From: Ancylostoma caninum
Lineage: Eukaryota > Nematoda > Chromadorea > Rhabditida > Ancylostomatidae
Direction: 5' to 3'
Length of the DNA: 64,000 bases
Assembly (NCBI GenBank): GCA_037903475.1
Contig: JBAJFG010000567.1
Coordinates: 1 to 64,000, forward strand
Shown: piece by piece, positions 10,018-21,827 of the stretch
Layout: the number at the start of each line of letters is the position of its first letter
Numbering within the stretch: the stretch's first letter is position 1
Notes under the pieces: model-generated
Told to the model about the DNA's origin: nothing
The model's input: only the letters and a program-made list of their open reading frames with translations
The model's database searches: none
Made by a program: the position numbers and the translations under genes

Positions 10018-11070
10018 TAGATGGTTGCGCTGTCCTGGCGTAAAATTAATGGTTTTCCATCGTGCTTGCTCAGACATGGTAAGAGCCAGACAATGTTCAT
10101 CTCCAGGCAGGTGGATAAGTTCACTGGAGTCACAGCGAAGGTGATGACGAACACTCCTCCTGAACAGAAGCCGCATAACACTATAACAGTGCCAGTCCCC
10201 AAGTACCGTTTGCTTACGAACTGCATAGATCCCTCCAATAGTAGATGTTTCTATCTGAGCCAACCAAGTTAAACTTTTTTCATCGGAAGAACATCACCTG
10301 ACCTCGATTTTTAGTCTTCGGGAGCCTCAGAAAAAAATATGCGTATTTGTGACCAGTCTGTCTTCGTGTTCAGTCTCGCAAGCTGCCGTCCTGGAACTTT
10401 GTGGAACGCCGTGAGTCTAGAAGCTGATCAGAGATGACAACGGACAATGCTGCCGCTGCGTATATGTATTCACCACCTTTTCCGCCTCAGAACGATCCGA
10501 TCCTGTGGGATTGTAAGTCTAATTGAAGAACAATTGCCACTACTTAATACAAATTTGAGACAGGAATTCCCGCATGAGCGAATGTTTTTATTCATTTTTT
10601 ACTGAGGGTGCCCGTATAATTATGATACATTGGAAGATGGGACCAAACACTTAATTTACAAGACTGTTCTTTCATTTTTCAAAGCGGAATGGAGTACCAC
10701 AAGGTTTTCGGGCACGCCGAATTCACCCGTAGCAGTGGCTTTTATCAAGAATGTGTGGGAGAGCAGATACCGTGATTTTTGGGGTGCCCGTATATTTATG
10801 ATACGCACTGTATGTCCACCGGGGTTCTCCAATACGAACACGGACATGACAACCACTTTGTAGGTAGTAATTGGGTTTATGGACTTTTTCGCTTACGCGC
10901 GGATGGAAAAAGTCGCCAAGTGCCTAAAATGGTGATTACCAAAATGATGAACATTTCCAAAGAATTTATTAGTGCTAGCAACTATCATCGGTGTGAAAAG
11001 AAGGAGTAGTGAAACCCCGCGCGGAGCCGAGTATGCCGTTTAGTTAACGATAAGAAAGAGAATCACTTAC

Positions 11071-14000
11071 AGGACGTGTGCCAAGAAGCGACTTCATTTG
11101 ACCATTAGTATCGCGTTTAACTGGCGACGTGAAAAACAGAGAGCGACGTGGATTTTTGTGCCCTAACGGACGACTCGATGAACTTGGGTGCAATACTGGA
11201 GAGGCCGAGGCACTACTCGAAGAAGAAGGAACTGTTGGAGTGAGCGGTGGAGTGATTTGTGCGGTGATGAGATTTTTATCTCTGCACACCTAAATAAGGA
11301 ACATGAAAATGTATCAATCAGCAGAAGGAGAGTTAGCAGACGTTTGCATAAACTAACACTGGAGCATAACGTAGGCATTTCGGGAGGTGACTTGAGATCT
11401 AGTTGGGCCTCTTTGGAGCTGTTCGAATCGTGAGTAATGCCCGAGTCAGGAGCATCGTTATTGTCTTCAGAAAGCTCCGCCAATTCAAGAGCAGCACTGA
11501 TTGGCCGCTTTCGAGGTGTGCGAGGTGGAGGCTCGCAGCCATGATACGCAACATAGACATTACGATCAGTCCAGGACGACCACTTAATGGATGGTTCAAG
11601 CAAAGACGAGCGGCAGTTCAGCCTGGCTATCTCAAAAATACGTCTGAAACGAAAGTAGTAAAAAAAGTAGTTGCAAGCAATGACCAAAAGCCATACTTGA
11701 GTTGACAATGTTGTATAGGAGGAGTCATCAAGTGTCTTCTCAAACCACTCATAGTTTTGTATCCGTAGGTGCACTTCCGACAGAATGGACATAGAAGTCC
11801 TCGCGGACTTTTTGGCTAAAGAAGAAAACACCTTTGGCTACAGCTAGGATATAAGATAATAAACAGAAGAGGACTCACATGATACCGCAGAAGAACGTCA
11901 TCGGTGTGCTCGACCATATGCCGCTGCATAGCAAAAACGCTATGACTTTGAAAAGAGCAGACGGTGCAATCCCATGGTATCCTGGAAGCAACAGCGAAAA
12001 TAAAACGGGCATTGTAATGAAAAATACATAGAAGGAAACCAAAAAGAGAGTAATGGAAATGACATAGAAGGAAACCGAAAAGAAAAATACGCCGTATGCA
12101 GCGGTGCAAAAGGACTACAATTTTTGTTTTCGTCGAAAAAACAACCCTCGAGTGAAAACCAAGGATCCAACCAGTTATTCGACGCTAGCCGGCTCGGAAA
12201 ACATTTCACTGGAATAACCACTTGGAATTATCTCCTCTGTTCCACTGGTTGTTAAAACCAATTTGAAGTGGGAGTCAAAATTTTCTTAGATGTTGAAATG
12301 ATGATCACTATTATGTGCATGGATCCTTGCGCTGTGTCGGCAGCGTATACATTAGTAGCGCGGAGTGGTGGACTCAGTGGGCGGGGGGGGGGGGGTGGGG
12401 GGAGTGGGAAAAGTGGTTCTCGATTCTTCGGCGACCCAGATGAAAAATCAATAAAAATACTAACGCATTCGTGACCTTACGCCTTCTGTATGGTGTGTCA
12501 CGTGGGACACGCGCATTTGAACGCGCGCGGGTCCCGTGCTCAACCGCTTGAGCACGTGGTTCCATGTGATAGGAATTTTTCCTTTGCCGCAATACTTCGA
12601 ATTTGCGCAAATCTTCGACCATGGCTGGAATAGTTGTGAGAAGGGGTCCATAAAAGTGAAGGTTGGTGAGAAAATCGTACGTGGCTCACTCGGCGTCAGG
12701 CCTCAACCGGAGGAGAGGGAGGGCCTTTGGGCCCCGTCGGAAAGTGGGCGTGGCTAACAATGCCCCACGGATATGCGGGTGCTACGCAGCTTCTGCTGAC
12801 AGCCACGTGCACTCACAAGGAAGGCAGTGACTACTACGCGTTTGCAGCACTTCTGCTACCAGTAAAGATGAATAACATCAGAAATTTCAATAAATGAAAG
12901 CAGGAATTCTTTGATGCTTCAAAGCTGTTGAAATTACGGGTTCGAAATTATGGATTGTGCATGTAGAAGTGGTTTAACCGTTACTGCTCAAAAATGACAT
13001 CATTAGATGAAATGGAAGGGGATTTTGTGACTGGCCCAACGACTAGTCTTCTTCATTAACAGAAAAAAAATCCCGCAAAATTATTCGGGAGTACGCATCT
13101 CAACACAAAGTTTAATCACAAAATTTCTATTTTTCAAACCTAAACAGAAGTTTCATTCAAAATGCTTCCTAATGTTTATTCATGTTTCTAGTAAAGAGTG
13201 ATCCAAATGCTCAATGGTCACTCGCTCCTTCGTGAGTGTGTGTAGCTGTCAACAGAAGCACCGTAGCACCTGCATATCCATGAGGCATCCTAGGCCACGC
13301 CCCTTTTCTGACGGGACCCAAAGGCTATGCCGCCACCGGAGGGGGGGGGGGGTTATATTTGTATGCTAGAGACTTAAGAAATCACGATTTTCCATGACAG
13401 GAGTAAAAAGGACTACTGGAAAATGTCCAATGTTGGCAGCATAGGTGGAAGCCTGAGTAAAAAAGTCGTCTTGAACGTTCAAGTATTTAACGATTTTGAC
13501 AACATTATTTTGGAAAACTGCAAGAGTCTTGAGGAGGCTCGGTTAACTAGTGATGACTAAATAATAGCACTACTGAAAGATGTTTGGAGAGTCGAGCAGA
13601 AACGAAAGCATGGATGAAAATCGAAGCGAGATAAATGATTTTTTTTTGTTAAATTTCACAGCCTATTTTCAGGGAAATCCGGAAACTCACCGCAGAATTC
13701 TAATGTGTTGACGAGTGAACACAATTTACTGACTTCTGAGAAAGTATACTGTTTGCATAGATTGCATAAGAAGCTCAGAATTGGGTGCCAAATTTTGTGA
13801 GAAGATTTAGACATGCACGAGTAGGATGCGCGCCGCGCCCCGTCATTGGGGCAATATTGAGCCTTTCGCAAATGCGAGGTTCCTCGAAAATAGAGGAAGA
13901 TCTGCTCTTTGAAATAGTCTGCAAATTTCCCTGATTGCTTCCAAAACAAGGCAGAAATTTTTCTCCAAAGTTGGATAATTTTCGAAGTTAGAGCGCGTTT

Positions 14001-17000
14001 TTCAGGATTCATTGGAGTCCTTTTCCGGATGCGAGGTTGCCGGCGTGTTCAGCTCATAATTCTCCGTCGACTACCACCTGGGTGCCGGATGGATCTTCGC
14101 CGGGAAGCTCGGAATGCCGACTAATGGGATTGATATAACCGGCATTCTCATCGGCTAGACGAGAAAGTAGAGGGATGGAAGAAACGTAAACAAGGGCAAA
14201 TGAGAATGCCCGTTATGCATTCTCAGCAATCGGCACTTCAAGCTTCCCAGCAAAGATCCATCCTGCACCCAGGTATCAATCGACGCAGAATGGTGGGCTG
14301 AACAAGTTGGCAACCTCGCATCCGGAAATCGATTTCAATAAATCCTGAAAAACGCACTCTAAATTTGAAAATAGTCCAAATTTGCAGAAAAATTTCGGCC
14401 TTGATTTGGAGGAAATCAGGAAAAATCGGAGAATATTGAAAATGCTGAGCGCCTGCGTCTCTGCCCAAGAGAGCCGCGCCGCGGTCCCAACCCTTGTCTG
14501 CGTAGATTTAGAGTTTCCTATATGTGTGCTGTCTCAAGACTTCTGCAATCTTCCGAAAGTAAGGTTGTTGAAATATCAAAAAAAAAAAAATGTTTTCCAC
14601 ATTGAAGTCTTTACCGAGATCTGCAATAGGAACATTTGTTACGTCCATACGTTCTTTCTCTACAACGACTATAATGAATCTAGTCTTCATCCCATAGCGG
14701 GGGTAAGCTTCGCCGTCCCCCCAACCCAACCCCACCTGCACCAAAAGTGATGGTTCCTCCCAGGATCGACCAAAAAGTGAAGGTTGGGTGAGACTCATTC
14801 TTAGGGTATTCCACCTATATCTTTCAATTGTTCATTTCAACCACGTTGTAAATAAGTTTGAGAGAATGTCTGTCCTGCCCACTTCATGTGTAGAACCCTT
14901 CAATATTTATTAGTGCACTACTATACAAGACTTTGCTAATTACATAGGTGGAATAACCTGGGCATCGTGCTCACCCAACCTTCACTTTTAGCCGAGCCAA
15001 GGGGGGGGGGGGGACCTTCACTTTGGGAAGGGGTTCGAGACCGTAGATTAATCAAGTTATTGTTCCGAGCGTGAATAAAGCAATACAGACGACAAGGAAT
15101 AACATGAGAAGTGTTCAAAATTATACTCGCAATAAAGAATAAAGTCGAGGAGCTAACATTGAAGTTTCATGATTTCCGCCCAACATTTCTCAGGACATAA
15201 GAGCTGAGTCGAAGCTTGGCTAAGGTAGGATAGAGGAGACGTAGTAGTACGCGAACATTTGCAAAAATTGTAGCGGATACAAAATAAAGCAGAGAAATGA
15301 AGTTCAAAATTATTCATTTTTTTTCCGATTTTTGGGACGAAAGTCTAAAGTCTCTGCGGCTCCACTTTCAGTGTACCATTTCGCAAGGCTGGGTGAACAC
15401 GCCCGTTGTAGCGTGCTCACCTAACGCATGGCAGAGCTTCTCACGCAAATTCAAGCTCCGAGTTCTATACTAGTCGACGCAGCATAGTGAGCTGATGAGT
15501 GGGACAACCGCGCCTCTGAACAACGATTTCAACGAAGCCTGCAAAATCGATTAAAAGTTAAAAATTCCGGATGTTTGGAAAAAAAAAATGGCGCGATGAA
15601 GGAGCGACCGAATATAGGAGTGTTGTATATGATTCGATAGAGAAAACCATCCCCACATACCATGCAACCGGCCCTTGAGAAAACATCAATACCTGGCGCG
15701 TGGCGGGCCGCGGCGCGGACCCAACCCTGCCATGCACCTATTTTTCCGGATTTTCTTACGCCAATATCGAGTCAGGTAGGGGACCTGATCCAAACATCTC
15801 CATACTTTTTAACTTATCTTTTGCTGCCTATTACCAAACATATCACAGTTCCGTGGAGCGCGTCCCTGCTTTCCTGGAAATTCGTCCCAAAAATCAAAAA
15901 AAAAATGAAAATTTTGAACTTCATTTCTCTGCTTCTCTTTCGAATCACTACCACTTTTGCACATATTCACATATTAGGTTGGTCCGAAAGCATTGCACCT
16001 AAATTTATTTTTTGAGTCAGAATTTTATAGGCATTGAATCAAAATTTTTTGGCAATAGAGTATGGTAGAATGTTCTAGAAGCTTCCACTAGAAGAGTATA
16101 TAAGCGCTTGCGTTTCACTTGCATCCAATGTTGGGAAGGGGAGGTCAAAGGGGCCTTCCCGCCAAACGTCGCGCAGCGTGTTGACGCGCGGGAAATCTAA
16201 GTATTTGAGAGGGTGCCTGGCGGAAGAGACCAGGGGATTTCCCAGTGAGAGTTTATCCTCTCTCGGTTGCTGCCCTCGCCTTGAGCGAGTCTTCTTCTCG
16301 TCTTCTTTGCTACTGCTCTCGCCCGCCGACGACTTCGCCTCGACCGGCCTCCTCTCAAGATTTTGTGATTCATTATTATTGCGTGTTTTCGTGTAGTATT
16401 GTGTTCTAATAAATTTTATTGAATCGCTTGTGTGCCGTACTTACCGTTCACTCGTGTGACCGAGTATTTTATCTTGATCTCGTTTTGAACCTGGGTCATA
16501 ACTACCCACACCAACAATTACTTCGACGAACAAAAGCCAAATTCGTTCCATCGTGTACTATGAATTTCTGCAGGTTGTTCTACTTCATGACAACGCCCGA
16601 CCCCACGTGGGAAAGCTTACTCGCCAGAAAATTGCCGAACTAGGATGGGAAGTCCTTCCACACTCCGCGTATTCTGCAGATCTGGCTCCATCGGACTATC
16701 ACTTGTTTCGAGCCTTGAAGCTGCATCTACGAGAGAAGAAGTTTGATAATCAGTCTCAACTAGAAACGAGATTTCAAGCTTCTTCGACTCGCAGCTGCCG
16801 CAGTTCTGAGCTTCTGGAATTACAGTCTAGTGAAGCGTTGGACATACGTCCTCGATCATGATGATGATTACGTTGTTGATTGATATGGTTGTAATAGAGT
16901 TAACATTGTTTGGAAATTGTGTGAAGTTTGGTGCAACACTTTCGGACCAACCTAATACTACTGAGTCTCCTCTATCTTATCTTAGCAGAGTTTCGACGAA

Positions 17001-20000
17001 GCTCTTCTGTATCCTTAGAAATCCTGTATGTGAAATCCAAAAAATCTTCAATTTTCGAGATGAATTTTTTTATTTCGTATTTTGACCAACAAACAAATTC
17101 ATATATATTTGCTACTCTTTCCCCTAAATCCATGTGTAGGCGGACTTCTTCTCTGCTCTTCTGCATCCTCAGAAATCGTGTGTAGAACATCACACCTCGT
17201 GAAAAATCAGAAATTTTTATTTATACAAAAACGGCAAAAAAAAAACAAGGGCAGCCCCCCCCCCCCCCCGGTCGACGCTCACGATTGGTAGGCAACCTTC
17301 ACTTTTAGAGCTCCGATTTTCACATTCAACCTTCACTTATGAAGACCCATGCTCACCACTATTCCACGTATGGCTAATAATGACTGCTTCCCAAAAATAT
17401 AGCTCTGAAAAGAGCGTGCTCACCCGACTGAGCACGCGGTCCCACGCGTCACATTATGCGTGTGAACCGGTAAGGCACACTGTCGCGAATGTGTTATAAA
17501 TTATAATAATAACCAACAAAAATTATCCAAAAAATGACAGTATAAATAAACAATTGAAAATAAACTAACACAAAATTTCTATTTGTCTTGTAAAGTAGTT
17601 TCAAAAAATTTGCGACCTATTTTAGGGGGGAGGAGAACTAAATAAATCTTACCACTTCTTAGATGGTGTAAGACGTAGATCAGGAGAAACGATAGATGGC
17701 ATCCCCAGGGCTTCAATAGCTGCTTTATTGAAATTAAATACTCTGAAATTCCGGTTATAAGGTAGCTGAGATCAGGAATTAAGAGAAAACGCATAGCAAA
17801 GGCATGACCAACTATAGGAATCCTCGATATCTTATCCGGTCTATCTATTAAGATTTAAGAACAAATTTAATTCGATTGAAACTTGATGGAACATGGATTG
17901 GTAATGTGCATTCAATATACAGGATGGTCCAAACCAACTACAGAAATCCTCGATGTCTTATCCGGTCTACCTCTCTTAGGTCACTCTTACCTTTCCTTTC
18001 TTTTGAGTTTTTGATAATTATTAAACAAGCATGCTTCAACCGTGGCCGCAAGCCTTTTTTCATCTCAGCTGACGACAACCCTAAATTTTCTGCAGTTTAG
18101 GCTTGAGTGAGTTGAGGCTAGATCTTCTTTCGTAATTCCCATCACAATGCACCTCAAAATTCCGGTGCTATCCAAGAATTTTCTTGGCCTTTCCTGAGGG
18201 CTTCTTTGCATGAGTTTCCCCAACATTCCGAGATTGACTGCTACTCATGCAGGCCTCATCCTTTAATGCTTCTTCGTAGAGCCAGTCTCGATGTATCTTT
18301 CGACATCTCGGTAAATTCTGAAGTTATATTGAAATTTTTTGTGGTCTGTTCAGTTTTCGTTTCGTGCATGGACCCTATACGAAAACTAAACATAAAAGTA
18401 GGTTTCCTCCTGCACTCATCAGTAAGGTGAAGGAAACCTACTGTATTGTGTTTATTAAGTAATTTTCAATATGTGCACATATTTTTGGAATAAACTTAAA
18501 ATTTTAGGTTTTAAAACTTACATCTGGTTCGACTGATATAAACATCCAACCACATGTAAGCAATGTGCACAAAAAATGAGTAGTGCCAGGTGGAATATAA
18601 TCAACAAGAAGATGTTGATTATATGGCACTGGGCTTATTGGATTAGAATTGTTTATTTGTAATAGATCATGACTAAACTGATGTACTGAAAGGCTGGAAT
18701 GGATGGATGTATTCACTGATTAGAGATTTGATTTGTTATGGTATTTTGAGTCCTGAATCAGCATCTTTTTAGCAATCTTTGGCCAATTATATTGTAACCG
18801 AGCCAGAGCGCCGCTTCGCGGCGCTCTGACTCAGACCCGTGTGCCACGTTACCTCCGGGCTAGGTAAACTCTAGATTAAAAAGAACCCCGAGCCAGAGCG
18901 GCTAGCTCCTCCCTGGACTTTTTCATAGGGTCGCGAAAAAGGGTAAGCCAGATTTTCGAGTGATCATGTTCGAGTTCAAACTCAGCCATTCTGCAGCGGA
19001 AGCAGCCCGTAATATAGCGCTTGCTTTTGGCATGGACTCTCCTTCCGAAAGGACAGTGAGGTGCTGGCTCGCAAAATTCTCTTCCGGCGATTTTGATCTC
19101 CAAGATAAACCCGGTCGTGGTCGAAGGATGTCGCTGGACGATCAAGCACTGAGAGCAGCAGTGGAAACGAAACCCGATACTACTATTCGTACGTTGGCGG
19201 CAGGCCTGGGGGTTCACTATGCTACAGCATTTTTATTATTTTAAACGAGGATGGATCGACGCCTTCCACTCTAGTTGTCACAGTATTCATTTTTACTCAC
19301 TTTTATAATATAATACAGTAACTAATTGCTTTTGTTGCAGTATCGTTCCAATGTGTGAGCAACGAGCACTTCTGATGACAGCAGTTGGGAGAAATGTGAA
19401 AATTTAATTGTGTTAGTCTGTTAGTTTACGCATTTAGCCTATCTGTAGCATCTCTGATCAAAAGGCGAAACCGATTGAGCAATGTTGGGTGGTTGTGAAC
19501 AAAAAAGGTAGATCAAGCTCCTGAACAACCTATCACTGAATGCTCACCTGAAACATTCTTCCGAAAAATGGTCAGTGCAAATGTTACCAGTGCTAAGCAC
19601 AACTGATCCATCGCGAAGTCGGAGCATGTCCTAAAGAAATCTTTGCCGACAAGAAAAAAAGTAACAATAAGCCAACGAGCAAAGAACAAACCGAGTACTT
19701 GAAGCCGAGCATATTTCCCCACAGTCGCCGCCTATCTAGGTCATCAGGAAAGTTCAAGAACATCTCACGATCAGCAATAGTTCGGTGACAAACCACACAA
19801 ATAGAGCTTTGACCACGGTCGTAAACCTTGAATGTTGAGGAATCATTAACAGGAGGAGTGAACAATAACAATATTTACCGAAGTGGATGATCCATCTGAT
19901 GTCTCACACGCAAAAATGCTTAGTTTACCACCAGGAGTCTTGCAAACGCGTAGCATTTCGCCAACCACACTTGACTTCGTAGCACGAGACATAGAATCCA

Positions 20001-20063
20001 TATTAATATCTGGTGGAATGCTGCTATATATGACTGTAGCATCTGTTGAGGACGTCGATCCCT
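11071..20063 (-). CDS. THAP-domain and C2H2 zinc-finger protein, both ends incomplete
   Basis: Seven minus-strand exons join in frame: 20063-19879, 19826-19692, 19630-19548, 11981-11879, 11815-11697, 11643-11358 and 11289-11071 (376 codons). Exons 2-3 form a THAP domain: CVVC, then FPDDLDRRRLW, then the C-x2-H motif ICTDHFSEECF. Exons 4 and 5 each carry a C2H2-type finger (CTVCSFQ...MQRHMVEH and LCPFCRK...LRRHL). The C-terminal part is Ser/Pro-rich with TPRKRP and SPVKR, possible kinase sites. This is expected to be a nuclear DNA-binding regulator. Splice sites are good (TTTTTAG, TTTAG, TTTCAG; GTGAGT, GTAAGT). Joining the THAP part to the finger part rests on matching phase across a 7.6-kb intron full of transposons, so it could be two genes. 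The first exon is not found. A possible further exon starts at 10923. Confidence 0.72.
12690..13350. repeat. Foldback element with about 130-bp inverted arms
   Basis: The left arm (about 12695-12830) and right arm (about 13212-13345) are inverted copies that share GGGCGTGGC, GCCTTTGGG and GATATGC. Similar motifs recur at about 28105-28240. There is no gene inside. It lies in the large intron of the THAP/zinc-finger gene. Confidence 0.65.
13800..14480. repeat. Large near-palindrome (foldback), arms about 300 bp
   Basis: The left arm (about 13800-14150) and right arm (about 14205-14480) match in reverse, for example CCGGATGCGAGGTTGCC against GGCAACCTCGCATCCGG, around a short centre near 14180. 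There is no coding content. Parts of the same family recur at about 15440-15760. Confidence 0.75.
14690..15060. repeat. Inverted repeat with CTTCACTTTT motifs and G tract
   Basis: AAGTGAAGGTTGGGTGAG (about 14776-14793) is answered by CTCACCCAACCTTCACTTT (about 14970-14988), and AGGGTATTCCACCTAT by TAGGTGGAATAACCT. A 14-nt G run sits near 15000. Related ACCTTCACTTT motifs occur at 17300-17340, 26640-26690 and 27970-28020. This is a dispersed non-coding repeat. Confidence 0.45.
16071..16532 (+). mobile_element. LTR-like insertion inside mariner
   Basis: The block runs from TGTTC (16071) to GAACA (16532), with a TATA box (16097-16103), a GC-rich leader, and a poly(A) signal AATAAA at 16408-16413. 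This is the order expected in a solo LTR. An alternative boundary pair is TGTTGG (16129) to CCAACA (16516). No clear target duplication was found for either choice, and no internal retrotransposon genes are present. Confidence 0.42.
16073..16103 (+). promoter_or_regulatory. Heat-shock-element-like motif and TATA box
   Basis: TTCTAGAAGCTTC (16073-16085) is a perfect three-unit nTTCnnGAAnnTTCn arrangement, the binding pattern of HSF. TATATAA follows 11 bp later (16097-16103). The spacing resembles a compact heat-shock promoter. It belongs to the LTR-like insert; no host exon is seen directly downstream. Confidence 0.45.
18804..18828. repeat. Perfect 11-bp GC-rich hairpin
   Basis: CAGAGCGCCGC, loop TTC, GCGGCGCTCTG. 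GAGCCAGAGCG recurs at about 18889-18899, just before the mariner fragment at 18960. It may be a transposon terminus. Confidence 0.6.
18960..19244 (+). pseudogene. mariner transposase N-terminal fragment
   Basis: About 94 codons resemble the paired helix-turn-helix DNA-binding region of mariner transposases: FEFKLSHSAAEAARNI, SERTVRCWLAKFSSGDFDL and DKPGRGRRMSLDD. The catalytic domain is absent. A related but more decayed piece (HGRGREMSPDDRALRAAVE) is at 61165-61230. It lies in the large intron of the THAP gene, on the opposite strand. Confidence 0.75.
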
Positions 20064-20441
20064 CTAAAAATGACGCATTACATAAAATCGCGAAGAGGAC
20101 ATCAAGGTAAGAAAATTTAAAGGAAAACTACAACTGCTAGCCTCCGTATTACAATTATCACTTAAATAAGTGAGATAATGAGCAGCTAAGATGATTCCTA
20201 CTATGAGAAAAACCACTTCACCTATGAGCAAATTTTAGATTGCGAATTCTGAAATAACAACAAGGCTATCGAACCGTTCTTTGGTGTTGGGAGATGGAGC
20301 GCGAGGAGGAGGGAGTGTGGTTGCCCTTTAGTTGTGACTGTCAACAGTGCGATGTCGATTCAGTGGAATTCACTAGACTCCAACACTATGCGAGAAAATA
20401 AGAATCTGTGCCTCATTTACACTGTCTCATCCGTGTTTTCA

Positions 20442-20666
20442 TGTTGATGATATCACATCTTGATGTTCCTGCCACACAGATTCCAACAGAGTACCGAATC
20501 GCTCCCAGGCCGTCTGCAGAATTGCCGCAAGTGAGTGCGGTGCTTCTGTCTTTAGAATGTTACGGAGATTGTAAAACGTGAACGCGCCGTTCAACGCCCC
20601 TTGTTCAAGAACGTTCGCTGCGGCAATGATGTCGCGCGATGGTGCCATGCAAATGCGTGGAGTCAA
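20442..20666 (-). CDS. Unidentified 75-codon open frame
   Basis: The frame upstream of the first ATG is open back to a stop near 20680. The sequence is protein-like (IIAAANVLEQG, TFYNLRNILK, ILQTAWERF) but matches no family I recognise. It ends with TGA before reaching the THAP gene exons at 20063, so it is probably not the missing first exon. It could be a terminal exon of a minus-strand gene or an old transposon fragment. Confidence 0.25.
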
Positions 20667-20699
20667 AATCGTAACGATAATGGGTCAATACCCATCGAA

Positions 20700-21636
20700 C
20701 ACTCCAACGCAGACCAGCACGTCACGTGCTGAAGCCAACTCTGTCGGCAGCTCTAGCTGTGGAGGTTGCCGCCACAGATGCGTCGGGACAACAAACCCTG
20801 GCCTATCCCATCGATAAAATCAACAGTGATGCACGGCCTGCCACGTCAGTTCGTTTCAGCAGACTGGTGCAGACCTCTGAACTCGTTCCAAAAAAAAAAA
20901 ACGAGTTTAGATGCTATTTTGGGGCTACAAGTGGAATAGCGGAGAGATGTCCACCTGAAAAGTGAAGATTGTCGCAAAGGCTGCCTCAGATAGAGTTCGA
21001 CTGGGAGGGCGGAGAACGGAGAATGAAGAACGGTTTAACAATTAAAATTCAACTAATAATTATACTATGTATTTATCCAGACAATTATTACAGGACAATG
21101 TTTTTACTTTTATATTTCTATACGTATTTTTATACACCATTGTTTATTTTGCATTTATTATATTATTTTATTTTGTATTTATCATATTATATCCATTATT
21201 TGAATTAGTTCTAGAATTCTTTATAACATGGGTTGACAAGTTTACCCCTGAGAGGAATAGACTTCTCGCTGAAGCACAGAAAAATCAAAAGTAGGGTTCG
21301 GTTGGAGGCTCGTCGCGAACAAAAGGATGATCATCGAATAAAATTACAGAAGAACAGAGGTCTCGCATGAAAATGACCCCTACAGGGTAATAACAGAACA
21401 AGTGTACAGTCAAGAGGATTGGACAGATACCCGCCGAAGTCACTGAACACGGAATTTCCGGTCACAGTGATCATGACCTACCACGGAACAACATCCCCAT
21501 ATTTCCGCCTTCCCAAAATTGGTCAAATTATAGATTTGGAAGTACTGTATGAGCAAAGGAGAAGCGACCGGTTTCAACAATAGCATATCCTTTGAAATGT
21601 TCATCATTGTATGCGTTAACAAATTTACTGACTGTA
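20700..21636. other. Gene-free stretch, AT-rich block
   Basis: No gene is supported. About 21040-21220 is very AT-rich (TATTTTTATA runs), giving an open frame rich in Tyr, Leu and Ile that I do not trust. An A10 run lies near 20890. Confidence 0.5.
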
Positions 21637-21798
21637 CAGGGTGTTTTTCCGGGAGTAAAATCGGTGCAATTGCGGACCCAGTACAAAGTACGTGCGAATT
21701 GCTGGAACCTCCGCTTTCACGTGGTCTTTCGACTGAGAATTTGATCTATTAGAATGGATCAGATCGCGCGCGATGTTTACTCCCGGAAAAACACACTG
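21637..21798. mobile_element. 162-bp TA-flanked MITE, copy 2
   Basis: Same family as 6487-6650, with the same ends and TA at 21635-21636 and 21799-21800. It differs from copy 1 by a 2-bp deletion and a handful of substitutions, so both inserted fairly recently. Confidence 0.85.
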
Positions 21799-21827
21799 TA
21801 GCAGCCACCGCTCTGATCTTCATTGAC

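Larger units (their letters stand above)
8565..10810. mobile_element. Tc3-like element with long inverted repeats, decayed
   Basis: The left arm (about 8565-8945) and right arm (about 10480-10810) are inverted copies. Both ends read CAGTGCGTATCATAAATATA and are flanked by TA. Inside the left side a short frame (about 8890-9072) resembles a Tc1/Tc3-type DNA-binding helix-turn-helix (HHEGLHSSRIAVQIRRDSST). Arms of over 300 bp recall C. elegans Tc3. A separate mariner sits inside (9134-10017). No intact transposase remains. Confidence 0.72.
15974..16955 (+). mobile_element. mariner element (DD34D), internally replaced
   Basis: Ends TTAGGTTGGTCCGAAAG and its complement are flanked by TA (15972-15973 and 16956-16957). 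The 3' half keeps a mariner transposase C-terminus (about 16553-16860) with HDNARPH and SADLAPSDYHLF; the two aspartates are 34 residues apart, the classic mariner DD34D spacing. The 5' half is missing and replaced by an LTR-like insert. It is inactive. Confidence 0.85.

Noticed and set aside
16129..16516. Alternative LTR boundaries TGTTGG...CCAACA
   Set aside because: They have good inverted ends but exclude the TATA box; kept only as an alternative to 16071-16532.
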